40,513 nucleotides of DNA from a virus, in the IMG/VR virus record IMGVR_UViG_3300036781_000138, positions 1 to 40,513 of that record; one strand, written 5' to 3'. A program made the translations under genes and the position numbers. The notes below the pieces were generated by a model. The model saw only the letters and a program-made list of their open reading frames with translations. It was not told where the DNA came from and ran no database searches. Positions within the stretch are counted from its first letter, which is position 1. Each line of letters begins with the position of its first letter. This document shows positions 20,724-29,657 of the stretch, in pieces.

Positions 20724-22806
20724 CACCAGCCTCAAACCGAATCCCTCCGGCGTCCGCCGCGCGGTCAGGGCCGCGCTTCGCATGTTCATGCCGCCGCCGG
20801 ACGTTAAGGTCTCCGAGTGGGCCGAGGCAAACCTCGTGATCCCCGAGGGCAACGCCAAGCCTGGCCCGTTCCGCCTGGCGAACGCGCCGTACCAGCGCGA
20901 ACCCATGGATATGTTGAATCACCCGGATTGCCGTCGGGTGACGTTGAAATGGGGCGCTCAGGTGGGCAAGACCTTGCTTGCGCTATGCATGCAGGGCTTC
21001 AGCATCGCGTCAACGCCCACGTCGCAGATGATGATGCAGCCGTCGCAAGGCGACCTGCAAACGTGGCTCGAAACGAAGTTCACGCCCATGGTCACGGCCA
21101 ACGCCGAGCTGAACAAGCTCTTGGCGAAGCCGCGTGGCCGCGAAGGCGTCAACAACCAGCGCATGAAGTCGTATCCCGGCGGCTTCATGATGTACGCCTG
21201 GGCCGGTTCGCCGAAGACCATGCGCGGCCGATCCGCACCGCTGATCGTGTGCGACGAGGTCGACGGTTACCAGCGCACGAAGGAAGGTCACCCAGTTGGT
21301 CTCCTCTGGCAGCGTTCCGCCACGTTCGGCGATCAGCGCTTCCTACTGGAGATTTCCACGCCCACGACGAAGGGCGAAAGCTACATTGACGACGCATACG
21401 AGGCGGGCGACCAGCGCCGTTTCTATGTCCAGTGTCCCGACGCCAATTGCCTGCACGAGCAAACACTGGACTGGTCGAACGTATCGTGGGTGGGTCGCCG
21501 CGACACCCACGAGGAAATTCTCGCCCACATCGACGAGCAGGAGCCGGAAACGGCTTGCTACGTCTGCAATGACTGCGGGATGCAGTGGGGTGACGGCGAG
21601 CGAGCCGCGGCGATCCGCAATGCGGAATCTGTCGGTGCCGGCTGGCGTGCATCGCGGCCGTTCAAGGGCCACGCTTCGTATCACCTCAACGAGCTGTATT
21701 CGACGTTCCGCAAGCTGCGCGACGTCGTGCAGGACTACCTCGACAAGCTGAAGACGGACGATCTTCAGACGTTCACGAACGTGTGTCTCGCAGAGACCTA
21801 CGAGGAAAAGGGCGAGAAGGTCGACGCTACTGGCCTCATGGCGCGTACGGAGCTGTACGCGGCCGACGTGCCCATGCGCGGCATCTACCTGACCGCCGGT
21901 ATCGACATGCAGCCCGATCGCCTGGAGGTCGAGACCGTCGCCTGGGCCGAGAACGAGGAATCGTGGTCAATCGACTACAAAGTGTTGTGGGGCGACCCGC
22001 TCGTTGGCGACGTGTGGGACGACCTCGACGATTACCTGGCAAGTGGCTTTCAGCACGAATCCGGGATGATCCTTCCTATTGCAGCAGCGTGCCTTGATAC
22101 CGGCGGCAACAAGGGCTACACGCAGCGAGCCTATGACTACTTGAAGGGCAAGACCGGCCGTCGCCTGTTCGGCATCAAGGGCGTGGGCGGATGGGGTCGC
22201 GCTGTCGCGGAAAGCCCGCAGCGCAAGCAGTCGGGCAAGAACGCCCGAAAGATCGACCTGTTCCTGGTGGGCACGGACGAGGCGAAGAAGATCGTTATGC
22301 GTCGCCTGGGAATCGTTCGTCCCGAGGGCACGCCTGAAGACACGGCGATTCCTGGTCTTTGCCATTTCCCCGCGGGTCGCGATCCCGAATGGTTCAAGCA
22401 GATCACGGCCGAGAAGCTGATTACCCGTTACGTGAAGGGTCAGCCGGTACGCACCTGGGAGAAGCCCGACAAGGCACGAAACGAGGCGCTTGACTGCCGC
22501 GTGTACGCGCTTGCCGCCCTGAAGATCATGGCGCCGAACCTGCACCGCGTCGCGCTGAAGATCGCCGCGTATCGCAAGCACGCTGCGCCGAAAACGTTCT
22601 CCCAAACAGTGGCAGATACCGCCGTGAAACTACACGAAACGCTTACCGCGCTGGCCGATGAAGGCAAGCGCCAGGACGAAACCCCGAGCGCGGAAATCCC
22701 CATAGAGGCCCCCGAGGACACCTCTACGCAAACTGCGCGCGTGTTCCACACACGACGGAAGCTCAAGGGCGGCCGCAAATCGGGGAACTTCGCAACGAAA
22801 TGGTGA
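20716..22806 (+). CDS. Terminase large subunit (GpA family)
   Basis: A 696-residue packaging motor. ATPase: Walker A-like GAQVGKT at 80-86 and Walker B with Asp180-Glu181 (LIVCDEVDGY). A zinc-ribbon-like Cys set lies near residues 240-290. The nuclease domain starts near 390 with Asp397 (TAGIDMQPDRLEVE). This matches lambda GpA, which cuts cos DNA. Overlaps TerS by 8 bp. The 17-bp repeat (copy 2) encodes EIPIE in the variable C-terminal tail. Confidence 0.95.
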   Translation: MLNTSLKPNPSGVRRAVRAALRMFMPPPDVKVSEWAEANLVIPEGNAKPGPFRLANAPYQREPMDMLNHPDCRRVTLKWGAQVGKTLLALCMQGFSIASTPTSQMMMQPSQGDLQTWLETKFTPMVTANAELNKLLAKPRGREGVNNQRMKSYPGGFMMYAWAGSPKTMRGRSAPLIVCDEVDGYQRTKEGHPVGLLWQRSATFGDQRFLLEISTPTTKGESYIDDAYEAGDQRRFYVQCPDANCLHEQTLDWSNVSWVGRRDTHEEILAHIDEQEPETACYVCNDCGMQWGDGERAAAIRNAESVGAGWRASRPFKGHASYHLNELYSTFRKLRDVVQDYLDKLKTDDLQTFTNVCLAETYEEKGEKVDATGLMARTELYAADVPMRGIYLTAGIDMQPDRLEVETVAWAENEESWSIDYKVLWGDPLVGDVWDDLDDYLASGFQHESGMILPIAAACLDTGGNKGYTQRAYDYLKGKTGRRLFGIKGVGGWGRAVAESPQRKQSGKNARKIDLFLVGTDEAKKIVMRRLGIVRPEGTPEDTAIPGLCHFPAGRDPEWFKQITAEKLITRYVKGQPVRTWEKPDKARNEALDCRVYALAALKIMAPNLHRVALKIAAYRKHAAPKTFSQTVADTAVKLHETLTALADEGKRQDETPSAEIPIEAPEDTSTQTARVFHTRRKLKGGRKSGNFATKW
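22692..22708 (+). repeat. Late-region 17-bp repeat, copy 2
   Basis: GGAAATCCCCATAGAGG, exact, in the TerL C-terminal tail; followed by an inverted repeat that begins in the motif (TAGAGG 22703-22708 with CCTCTA 22721-22726). Confidence 0.88.
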
Positions 22807-22809
22807 TGA

Positions 22810-23361
22810 ATGTCCGTCAGCACAAACCAGCATGTACCGGCAACGGCGACGGCTGGCCTAAGCCTGACTTTCGTTCTCGCCCTTCGTGACTTCCCTGCAC
22901 CGCAGTGGAGCGCAATGCTCCTCCTGCGCGGTCCTTCGAAGGCCGATATCGAGGCGACCGCGGCAGGTGCGGAACACGCGTTCAACGCCGACGCCGAACT
23001 GACGGCCGAGTGGAAGCCTGGCCTTCACTGGTACAGCGTCCGCGTATCGAGCGGCGATGATGTCCGCGAGGTCGGGAAGGGGCAAATCGATGTCCTTCCC
23101 GACTTCGCGAACCTCCCCGCCGGCTACGACGGCCGCACACAGAACGAAATCGCGCTCGATTCGATCCTTGCCGTGCTCGCGAAGCGCGCCACGCAGGATC
23201 AGATGCGTTACACGATCGACAACCGCGAGTTGTGGCGCACACCGATCAACGACTTGTTGGCGCTCAAGGCGTCCTATGTGGCAGCCGTGCGCCGGGAACG
23301 AGCGAAAGCTTCGGGCCGTAGCCGGTTCGGCCGCGCAATCCCTGTGAGGTTCAGCTCATGA
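22810..23361 (+). CDS. Head protein between TerL and portal (gpW-like C terminus)
   Basis: A 183-residue protein. The N-terminal half is beta-rich (LSLTFVLALRDFPAPQWSAM). The C-terminal 60 residues (IDNRELWRTPINDLLALKAS, then YVAAVRRERAKASG) resemble the small gpW head-completion protein that lies at this genome position in lambda-like phages. Overlaps the portal gene by four bases. Role in head completion is inferred. Confidence 0.72.
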   Translation: MSVSTNQHVPATATAGLSLTFVLALRDFPAPQWSAMLLLRGPSKADIEATAAGAEHAFNADAELTAEWKPGLHWYSVRVSSGDDVREVGKGQIDVLPDFANLPAGYDGRTQNEIALDSILAVLAKRATQDQMRYTIDNRELWRTPINDLLALKASYVAAVRRERAKASGRSRFGRAIPVRFSS

Positions 23362-24932
23362 AACTCCCGCGCCTGTTCGGCCGCTCCGCAGTAGCGTCGA
23401 CCGAAGCCCTGCCGAAGTCCATCGCAGAGAATCCGGCGAAGCCGCGTCGAAGCTTGCTGGCCCGCTCTCTGTCGTCCATGTTCAAGTCCGCGCAGTCGAA
23501 TCCTAACGACAAGTGGACGTCGATTTCCGTCTCCCCGGACGCGTTCATCACGCAGATGCAGCCCGTTCTCGTCGCCCGCTCGCGCGAGCAGTGGAGCAAC
23601 AACGACTACGTTCGCAACTTCATTCGCCTGGTGCGGCAGAACATCGTCGGCGCGACCGGCATCAAGATGCAGGCCAAGGTAAAGAAGCCGCGTGGTGCGC
23701 TCGATCAGGACGCGAATTCGGCTATCGAGTCGTCATGGGTCGAGTGGGGTACACCCGGTAACTGCGAAGTCACCGGAACGCTTTCGTGGCGTGCGGTGCA
23801 GGAGCTTTGCGCCGAGACCACCGCGCGAGACGGCGAGTTCATCATTCGGTATATCTACGGCGAAGACGCCGGTCCGTTCGGCTTTGCCCTCCAGCTCATC
23901 GACCCGCAGCGTCTTATGACGCGTTACGACGTCGACAACTATGGCAACGATGGTTCGTTCATCCGCCACGGCATCGAGTTCAACCGATACGGCCGACCCA
24001 CTTTCTACCACTTCACGAGCACTGACGAGCGGGACGCGCGGTTCTACACGATCAACTGCCGCGGTTTCGTTCGCGTCCCTGCCGACCAGATCCTCCACCG
24101 CTTCCGCGTGGAAATGGTCGGGCAACGCCGCGGCCTCCCCTGGACGTCCACGTCGCTGTCGCGCCTGCACCACCTGTCGGGCTTCGAAGAAGCCAGCGTG
24201 CAGAACGCGCGCGCCACCGCGACGAAGATGGGCTTCATTGAGTACGAAAAGGGCTTCGGTCCCGAGGCGGACGACGACGTAGACGTCGCATCGACCATCG
24301 AAGCCGAGCCCTTGTCGTTCCACGAGCTGCCCGAAGGCGCAAAGCTCGCAGAGTGGAATCCGGTCTATCCAGGCGGCGAGTTCGCGACCTTCACGAAGGC
24401 AATGCTGCGCGGTGCCGCTGCCGGTTGGGGCGTTCTTTACAACAACGTCGCAGGCGACCTGGAGGGAGTGAACTTCTCAAGCATTCGCCAGGGCACGCTC
24501 GACGAACGCGACCACTGGAAAGCACTTCAGCAGTGGATGACGGAAGCGCTGATCGTCCCCGTGTACGAGGCATGGCTCAAGGTCGCGCTTCTGAAAGGCG
24601 CTATCACGAACAAGGGTAAACCCTACAGCGCTGATCGCCTGAAGGACTTCCGCGCCGTTGCATGGCAGGGCCGTCGCTGGACGTGGATCGACCCGCGGGC
24701 CGACGTTGCGTCCGCTCTCGACTCCATCCGTGGCGGCCTCGCGTCTGCAAGCCAGGTCATTCGCGAGTCGGGGCGCGACCCGAACGAGGTCTTCCGTGAA
24801 ATTGCTGAAGACCTGGGGCAGATGAAGGAAGCCGGGATTCCCGAGAAGTACATCGAGCTGTTCATGAATGGCGTACCCACGCCGCCGAAGCCGGCGCAGC
24901 CGGCCGATACCAAAGAGGAAGTAACCGCGTGA
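23358..24932 (+). CDS. Portal protein (lambda B family)
   Basis: A 524-residue portal that forms the dodecameric DNA channel at one head vertex. Family landmarks: REQWSNNDYVRNFIRLVRQN near residue 75, ETTARDGEFIIR near 155, QLIDPQRL near 180, and ADQILHRFRVEMVGQRRGLP near 240. The C-terminal tail is Pro/Ala-rich. Overlaps its two neighbours by four bases. Confidence 0.95.
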   Translation: MKLPRLFGRSAVASTEALPKSIAENPAKPRRSLLARSLSSMFKSAQSNPNDKWTSISVSPDAFITQMQPVLVARSREQWSNNDYVRNFIRLVRQNIVGATGIKMQAKVKKPRGALDQDANSAIESSWVEWGTPGNCEVTGTLSWRAVQELCAETTARDGEFIIRYIYGEDAGPFGFALQLIDPQRLMTRYDVDNYGNDGSFIRHGIEFNRYGRPTFYHFTSTDERDARFYTINCRGFVRVPADQILHRFRVEMVGQRRGLPWTSTSLSRLHHLSGFEEASVQNARATATKMGFIEYEKGFGPEADDDVDVASTIEAEPLSFHELPEGAKLAEWNPVYPGGEFATFTKAMLRGAAAGWGVLYNNVAGDLEGVNFSSIRQGTLDERDHWKALQQWMTEALIVPVYEAWLKVALLKGAITNKGKPYSADRLKDFRAVAWQGRRWTWIDPRADVASALDSIRGGLASASQVIRESGRDPNEVFREIAEDLGQMKEAGIPEKYIELFMNGVPTPPKPAQPADTKEEVTA

Positions 24933-26821
24933 ACAAGCTCGCTACTCGCTTGCAGGAAATCAAGGAGCGCGGCGGCCTTCGCCGAGAAGCCACGTTTGGC
25001 GCTGTCGACATCGAAGCTCGTACGGTCGAGCTGTCGTTTTCGTCTGAAATCGAATACCCGCGGTGGTTCGGCATCGAGGTGCTGTCTCACGATGCTGCGG
25101 CCGTCAATCTTGCACGACTCAACGACAGTGCTGCGCTTCTGTGGAACCACGATTGGGACGACATGCGGGGTGTCGTGGAGCCAGGCACCGCGCGAATCGA
25201 CAGTGACCGCAAAGGCCGCGCCCTCGTTCGCTTCAGCAAGAGCGCCGATGGCGAAAAGCTCATGCATGACGTCGACGACGGCATCGTCACGAAGGTTTCA
25301 GTCGGGTACGAAGTCAACGGCATGAAGTGGGTCGAGGAGCGCGCCGACACCGATGTTTACCTGGTGACGGATTGGGCTCCCTACGAGCTGTCTTTCGTGA
25401 GCGTGCCGGCCGACCACACCGTAGGCGTCGGACGCGCCGCGGAAATCCCCATAGAGGGCGCGGCAAAGCCATCTGACCAAACTTTGCCTGTAGTCGCAGA
25501 ACCCACCACTATCGAGGCAACCAGGTCCATGACCGAAGAAGAGCGTAAGGCACAGGAAGAGGCGCGCCGCCAGGCGGACGCCGCAGCACGAACCGCCGGA
25601 AGCGAAGGCGAGCGCAATCGCGTGCGATCCATCGGCGAAATGGGCAAGCAGTACGGTCACACCGACCTGGCCCTCCAGTTCATTAGCGAAGGAAAGTCCG
25701 CCGACGAGTTTCAGCGCGCTCTCCTGACGGCGATGAACCAGCACGTCAACAAGCCGCTGGACGAGCAGGTCCGTGCCGCGGAAATCGGTCTTACCGAGAA
25801 GGAAGCGGGCAACTTCAGCTTCCTGCGCGCGATCCGCGCTCAGCTCCCGAACGCCACGAAGGCCGACCGCGAAGCGGCTCGCTTCGAAATGGAATGCTCG
25901 CGCGCTGCCGAGCAGACCTATGGCAAGACCGCAAAAGGCATCCTCGTGCCGGCCGACGTGCTGAACCAGCGCACGTTCTCCACCACGACGCCGGCCGGTG
26001 GCTCCGGTGCGAACCTGGTTGCAAGCCAGCTTCTCGCGGGCTCGTTCATCGAAATGCTGCGCGCCCGTACCTGGCTGATGCAGCGTGCGACCGTCATCGG
26101 CGGCCTGGTCGGCAACATCGACATTCCGCGCCAGAAGGCTGGCAACACGGCCTATTGGGTCGGTGAAGGTAACGGTCCCGCCAAGGGCGAGCCGGCCATG
26201 GACCAGGTGCAGTTCTCGCCGAAGGAACTGGCAGCTCTGACCGAAATCACGCGCAAGTTGATGAAGCAGGCGACGCCGGACGCCGAGAACATCGTGCGTA
26301 ACGACCTGATCCGCGCGATGGCCCTGGGCATCGATCGCGCCGGTATCTATGGTTCGGGTACGGCTTTCCAGCCGCTCGGCGTCGCGAACATGACCGGCGT
26401 CAATGCGGTTGCGCTTGCCACCGCCGGCCAGCCGTCGTTCGACGAGCTGGTGGACATGGAAACCGCTATCGCGCTCGACAACGCCGACGTCGGCGCCATG
26501 TCCTACGCCTTCAACGCCGCCGTCCGTGGCTCGCTGAAGAAGACCAAGCGTTTCCCGGACAGCGCGAGCGACGCGACCATCTGGGAGCAGGGCAACACGG
26601 TAAACGGCTACGCCACCGACGTTTCGAACCAGATCGATTCGGGTGATGTCCTGTTCGGCAATTGGGCTGACCTGATTATCGCCATGTGGGGCGGACTGGA
26701 TATCACGGTCGATCCGTTCACCCTGGCTGATACCGGCGGTACGCGAATCATCACGTTCCAGGATATCGACTGCAACGTGCGCCACCAGGAGTCGTTCTGC
26801 CTGGGTCGCAAGGCCGCTTAA
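24929..26821 (+). CDS. Fused HK97-type prohead protease and major capsid protein
   Basis: A 630-residue fusion. Residues about 10-165 are a U35-type prohead protease with His74 (LLWNHDWDD) and Ser124 (TKVSVGYEV). Residues about 200-320 form a helical delta/scaffold-like region, and about 325-630 an HK97-fold capsid (PAGGSGANLVASQLLAGSFI; AALTEITRKLMKQATPDAEN; RAMALGIDRAGIYGSG). The 17-bp repeat (copy 3) encodes EIPIE in the linker after the protease. An internal ATG at 25529 (residue 201, MTEEER) with GAGG 11 bases upstream could make separate capsid chains. GTG start overlaps the portal stop. Confidence 0.93.
   Translation: MNKLATRLQEIKERGGLRREATFGAVDIEARTVELSFSSEIEYPRWFGIEVLSHDAAAVNLARLNDSAALLWNHDWDDMRGVVEPGTARIDSDRKGRALVRFSKSADGEKLMHDVDDGIVTKVSVGYEVNGMKWVEERADTDVYLVTDWAPYELSFVSVPADHTVGVGRAAEIPIEGAAKPSDQTLPVVAEPTTIEATRSMTEEERKAQEEARRQADAAARTAGSEGERNRVRSIGEMGKQYGHTDLALQFISEGKSADEFQRALLTAMNQHVNKPLDEQVRAAEIGLTEKEAGNFSFLRAIRAQLPNATKADREAARFEMECSRAAEQTYGKTAKGILVPADVLNQRTFSTTTPAGGSGANLVASQLLAGSFIEMLRARTWLMQRATVIGGLVGNIDIPRQKAGNTAYWVGEGNGPAKGEPAMDQVQFSPKELAALTEITRKLMKQATPDAENIVRNDLIRAMALGIDRAGIYGSGTAFQPLGVANMTGVNAVALATAGQPSFDELVDMETAIALDNADVGAMSYAFNAAVRGSLKKTKRFPDSASDATIWEQGNTVNGYATDVSNQIDSGDVLFGNWADLIIAMWGGLDITVDPFTLADTGGTRIITFQDIDCNVRHQESFCLGRKAA
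25441..25457 (+). repeat. Late-region 17-bp repeat, copy 3
   Basis: Exact copy in the protease-capsid linker, in the same reading frame as copies 1 and 2. Followed by GGCAAAG (25462-25468) and CTTTGCC (25482-25488) as an inverted repeat, then the candidate internal capsid start at 25529. Confidence 0.88.
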
Positions 26822-26837
26822 CCGGCAACGAAGCAAC

Positions 26838-26861
26838 AACGGCCGCCGATCGGCGGCCGTT
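26838..26861 (+). terminator. Strong palindrome after the capsid gene, possible attenuator
   Basis: Perfect 24-bp palindrome with 12-bp arms beginning AACGGCCGCCGA, followed by CTTCC. The T-tract is weak, so partial termination or mRNA 3' end protection for the abundant capsid message is more likely than full termination. Confidence 0.6.
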
Positions 26862-26885
26862 CTTCCATCCATGAGGTGAATTGCA

Positions 26886-27218
26886 GTGTCCGTAAAGACC
26901 TTTACCCTGAAGCTCCTGAGTGCGATCGTCGTTGCCGGCGAGGTGATTACCCGCGGTAGTCTCGTCGAGCTTGCCGAATCGGAAGCGAAGCACCTGCTGT
27001 CCCGCGGCAAGGCTCGCCTTGCTACCGAAGACGACGCGGTAGCCGTTGTGAAGCAGCCGGCGCCCGAGGCCGCAGCTCCGTCGCTGCCCGAGAAGCCCGC
27101 CACGCCCGCCGCGCCCGCTGCCGAAGCCACCGCCGAGGCCGATACCCCGAAGGACGCTCAGCGCGCCGCTCAGGGCGTCGACAGCACGATCGCGACGACC
27201 GATCAGGCCGCCGCGTAA
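26886..27218 (+). CDS. Hypothetical head-region protein, Ala/Pro-rich tail
   Basis: A 110-residue protein. The first 45 residues form a small barrel-like domain (TFTLKLLSAIVVAGEVITRG, then LVELAESEAKHLLSRGKARL) often found next to capsid genes; the rest is Ala/Pro/Glu-rich and likely disordered. GTG start at 26886 with GAGGTG upstream. Possible head decoration or connector accessory. Confidence 0.75.
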   Translation: MSVKTFTLKLLSAIVVAGEVITRGSLVELAESEAKHLLSRGKARLATEDDAVAVVKQPAPEAAAPSLPEKPATPAAPAAEATAEADTPKDAQRAAQGVDSTIATTDQAAA

Positions 27219-27562
27219 TGCCAATCCCGTCGTTCGACGACCCGCGCGACTTCCTGGACGACTTCGCGGTGCGCGTCACCGTGACGCCGGCCAATGGTGA
27301 CGGGTCGTCGTTCGACGTGACTGGCTTGTTCGACGAGAAGTACCAGGGTGTGAACCTGGGCGACTTTCAGATGCAGGCGGCGCCGCGTCCGCGGTTCAAG
27401 TGCATGGCCGTCGACGTGGCAAGCCTGAAGAAGTACGACGCGGCCGTTGTGCACGACGATGACCTGAAGACGTCGACCGATTATTTCCTCGAGCACGACC
27501 CGGCTCCCGACGGCTACGGCTACGCGATCCTGTTCCTGGCTCGCGACACCGACGGCGTTTAA
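27218..27562 (+). CDS. Head-tail joining protein (FII-like, by position and fold)
   Basis: A 114-residue beta-rich protein (FAVRVTVTPANGDGSSFDV; VNLGDFQMQAAPRPRF; DYFLEHDPAPDGYGYAILFL). Size, position after capsid and the DPxPDGxGxxxLxL ending fit head-tail attachment proteins in phages with this capsid. Its stop codon lies in the CGTTTAAACG palindrome. Confidence 0.75.
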   Translation: MPIPSFDDPRDFLDDFAVRVTVTPANGDGSSFDVTGLFDEKYQGVNLGDFQMQAAPRPRFKCMAVDVASLKKYDAAVVHDDDLKTSTDYFLEHDPAPDGYGYAILFLARDTDGV

Positions 27563-27565
27563 ACG
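27556..27565. repeat. CGTTTAAACG palindrome, copy 4
   Basis: Contains the TAA stop of the head-tail joining gene; its last base is the first base of the next gene's GTG start. Confidence 0.8.
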
Positions 27566-28131
27566 TGCTGACCGCAAGCGTAGACGTCGAGTCGCTTAAC
27601 CGCGCGATAGTCAGTTGCCAGGCGACGGAAGCCCAGGCACGGAAGGCGCTCAACAGCACGATGGTGAAGATGGCCGCATGGGTGCGTACGCGTACCCTCC
27701 GCGGCCTTTCGGCCAAGCTGAAGATTCAGCAGCAGATACTTCGCCGCCGCGTGCGTACGTTCCGCATGGGAGGCGCGCTGAGCCACGCGCAGGGCGACGG
27801 TTCGGTAAAGGTGTGGTTCGGCCTTAACCCGATCCCGTGGGGCGACCTGAAGCCACGCCCCATGGGCAATGCCGGCGTGATCGCGGCAGGCGGACGGCGT
27901 GACGAGCACGCATTCATTCTGGATCAGTCGACGAAGGGCGGTCGCAATGTGCGTCGCGTCATGAAGCGCGAAGGCAAGGGGCGCTTGCCGCTCATTGAGC
28001 TGAAGGCGCTTATCGGCGACGAGGCAACCGAGTACCTGAATCACTACATCACTGCGAGCGCCGAGTTCGGCGACCAGTTCATGCGTACATTTGAAAGGGA
28101 GCTGAAGTGGCGGACATCGACCCGAGCCTAG
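27565..28131 (+). CDS. Minor tail protein Z-like / tail completion protein
   Basis: A 188-residue basic protein with the pattern of GpZ/HK97 gp10-like proteins: an N-terminal helix, SAKLKIQQQILRRRVRTFRM, KVWFGLNPIPWGDLKPRPM, HAFILDQSTKGGRNVRRVMK and the final FERELK. It is thought to fit the neck or tail end. GTG start at 27565; overlaps next gene by 25 bp. Confidence 0.8.
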   Translation: MLTASVDVESLNRAIVSCQATEAQARKALNSTMVKMAAWVRTRTLRGLSAKLKIQQQILRRRVRTFRMGGALSHAQGDGSVKVWFGLNPIPWGDLKPRPMGNAGVIAAGGRRDEHAFILDQSTKGGRNVRRVMKREGKGRLPLIELKALIGDEATEYLNHYITASAEFGDQFMRTFERELKWRTSTRA

Positions 28132-28670
28132 ACTACGACCGATTTTGCGACCAGGTCGAGGCCGAGATTAAGCAGAAGTTTCCCGCGTTCAAAACAGTGG
28201 TTTTCGACCTGGACGACGAGAGCGAAGACATCGCTACGCCTGCTGTCTTGCTGGAGATATGCGAGGCAGAACCCGATGACGGCGCCCAGGCAGGTACGGG
28301 GCAGCTCCCGGCGCTATTGCGCGTAGAGGCCCGCATCATCATGGGGGTACGCACTCCCCAGGTTAAGCGAGCCGTACGCAAGGCCGCACTCGCACTTGCT
28401 GGATGGCTGCACCTCAAGCGGTGGGACGGCGTCATCGCGGACCCCGCGCGCATCCTCGCGTGCTCCCCGGACGAGTTCGACCCGCGCCTGGACAAGTGGG
28501 CCGTGTGGCGCGTCGAGTGGCATCACCGTGTGTTCGTGGGCGAAGCGTACGACGATCCCGACCTGAATCACGGCGGTGTCCCTACGGCTTTCTTCAGCTT
28601 CTCGCCCGACATCGGCATCCCGAGCCAGGGCGACTACCAGCAGCTCCCAGGGGGCGCCGCCAATGCATGA
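28107..28670 (+). CDS. Tail terminator-like / Gp37-like protein
   Basis: A 187-residue protein resembling short-chain tail terminators of Mu- and P2-like phages by size and by VLLEICEAEPDDG plus repeated beta strands. GTG start at 28107 inside the previous gene. The function is inferred from its place between the Z-like neck protein and the baseplate spike. Confidence 0.65.
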   Translation: MADIDPSLDYDRFCDQVEAEIKQKFPAFKTVVFDLDDESEDIATPAVLLEICEAEPDDGAQAGTGQLPALLRVEARIIMGVRTPQVKRAVRKAALALAGWLHLKRWDGVIADPARILACSPDEFDPRLDKWAVWRVEWHHRVFVGEAYDDPDLNHGGVPTAFFSFSPDIGIPSQGDYQQLPGGAANA

Positions 28671-29268
28671 GCACGCTTTCGTAACCGGCGAGCATGGCCG
28701 AATGATCGCGTGCCTGGCGATGATCGGCACCGTTAACCAGCTCGACGAGGCTAACGCCAGGGTGACCGTCGACGTCGACGACATGACGACGGACTGGATT
28801 CCGTGGGGCACTCGTCGGGCGGCTGGCGACAGCGACTGGTGGGCGCCTGAACCAGGTGAACAGGTTCTCGTCGTGAGTCCATATGGCGACCCGTCCCAGG
28901 GCGTCGTGGTGTGCTCGATCTTCCAGGATGGCCACCCGGCGCCCGCCAACGTGAAAACCATCTGGCGCAAGCGGTTCGCCGATGGCTCGACGGTGTCGTA
29001 TGACCGCGCGGCGCACGCCATGACGGTCGACGTAGGCACCGGCACCGTTACGGTGAACTGTGACCAGGCCACCGTTAAGGCGGCCACGTCGGTGACGCTC
29101 GACGCACCTACAACGCATGTGATGCACGACCTGGTCGTTGATGGCAACACTAAACTGAATGGCAACACTGCCGTGAAGGCGATCACGTCCAACGGTGTAA
29201 ATATCAGCGATAGCCACTTCCACGGAAACGGAAACGGCGGCGCCCCGACGACGAAAGTCCAGGGCTGA
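28663..29268 (+). CDS. Baseplate spike protein V
   Basis: A 201-residue P2 gpV-like spike. It has an N-terminal OB-fold (IGTVNQLDEANARVTVDVDD; PGEQVLVVSPYGDPSQGVVV) and a C-terminal triple beta-helix with repeated short strands (TVTVNCDQATVKAATSVTLD). It ends with HFHGNGNGG, similar to iron-binding tips (HxH) of membrane-piercing spikes. Overlaps the previous gene by eight bases. Confidence 0.9.
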   Translation: MHEHAFVTGEHGRMIACLAMIGTVNQLDEANARVTVDVDDMTTDWIPWGTRRAAGDSDWWAPEPGEQVLVVSPYGDPSQGVVVCSIFQDGHPAPANVKTIWRKRFADGSTVSYDRAAHAMTVDVGTGTVTVNCDQATVKAATSVTLDAPTTHVMHDLVVDGNTKLNGNTAVKAITSNGVNISDSHFHGNGNGGAPTTKVQG

Positions 29269-29269
29269 C

Positions 29270-29286
29270 GGAAATCCCCATAGAGG
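29270..29286 (+). repeat. Late-region 17-bp repeat, copy 4
   Basis: Exact copy, intergenic, two bases after the V stop. Its last bases begin the hairpin at 29285. Confidence 0.88.
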
Positions 29287-29319
29287 CCGCGCAACGCGGC
29301 CTTGCCGATCATTCGGCAA
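29285..29319 (+). other. Two tandem hairpins up to the start codon of W
   Basis: GGCCGCG-CAA-CGCGGCC (29285-29301) and TTGCCGA-TCAT-TCGGCAA (29302-29319), back to back. The A of the W ATG is the last base of the second stem. There is no T-tract and no Shine-Dalgarno, so control of translation or RNA stability is likely. Confidence 0.75.
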
Positions 29320-29657
29320 TGAATGGGATGAATGCGTCCACCGGTAAGCCTCTCAGTGGCATTGAACACTGCAAGCAGAGTGTGCGCGACATCCTGAGCA
29401 CTCCAAAGGGATCGCGCGTGATGCTGCGCGCCTATGGAAGCGACCTGTTCACGATGGTGGATAGGCCGATGAACCAGTCGACAAAGATGGACATGGTCGC
29501 CGCGACTACCGACGCGCTTGCGTTGTGGGAACCACGCATCCGCGTGACGAACGTGAGCTTCAGCGTGACCCCTGGCGGCCAGGTGACCGTCGACGTCACC
29601 GGGCAGTACAAGCCCGATGGGCAGGAAATCACTATCCCCGGAATCGTGGTGAAGTAA
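29319..29657 (+). CDS. Baseplate protein W (gp25-like)
   Basis: A 112-residue P2 gpW/T4 gp25-like protein: GIEHCKQSVRDILSTPKGSR, YGSDLF, then ALALWEPRIRVTNVSF. It is part of the baseplate wedge that nucleates sheath contraction. ATG 29319 lies in a hairpin; ATG 29328 is an alternative start. Confidence 0.9.
   Translation: MNGMNASTGKPLSGIEHCKQSVRDILSTPKGSRVMLRAYGSDLFTMVDRPMNQSTKMDMVAATTDALALWEPRIRVTNVSFSVTPGGQVTVDVTGQYKPDGQEITIPGIVVK

Noticed and set aside
25298-27130. 610-codon leftward open frame opposite the capsid gene
   Set aside because: Shadow of the protease-capsid fusion; composition is typical of antisense reading in GC-rich DNA.
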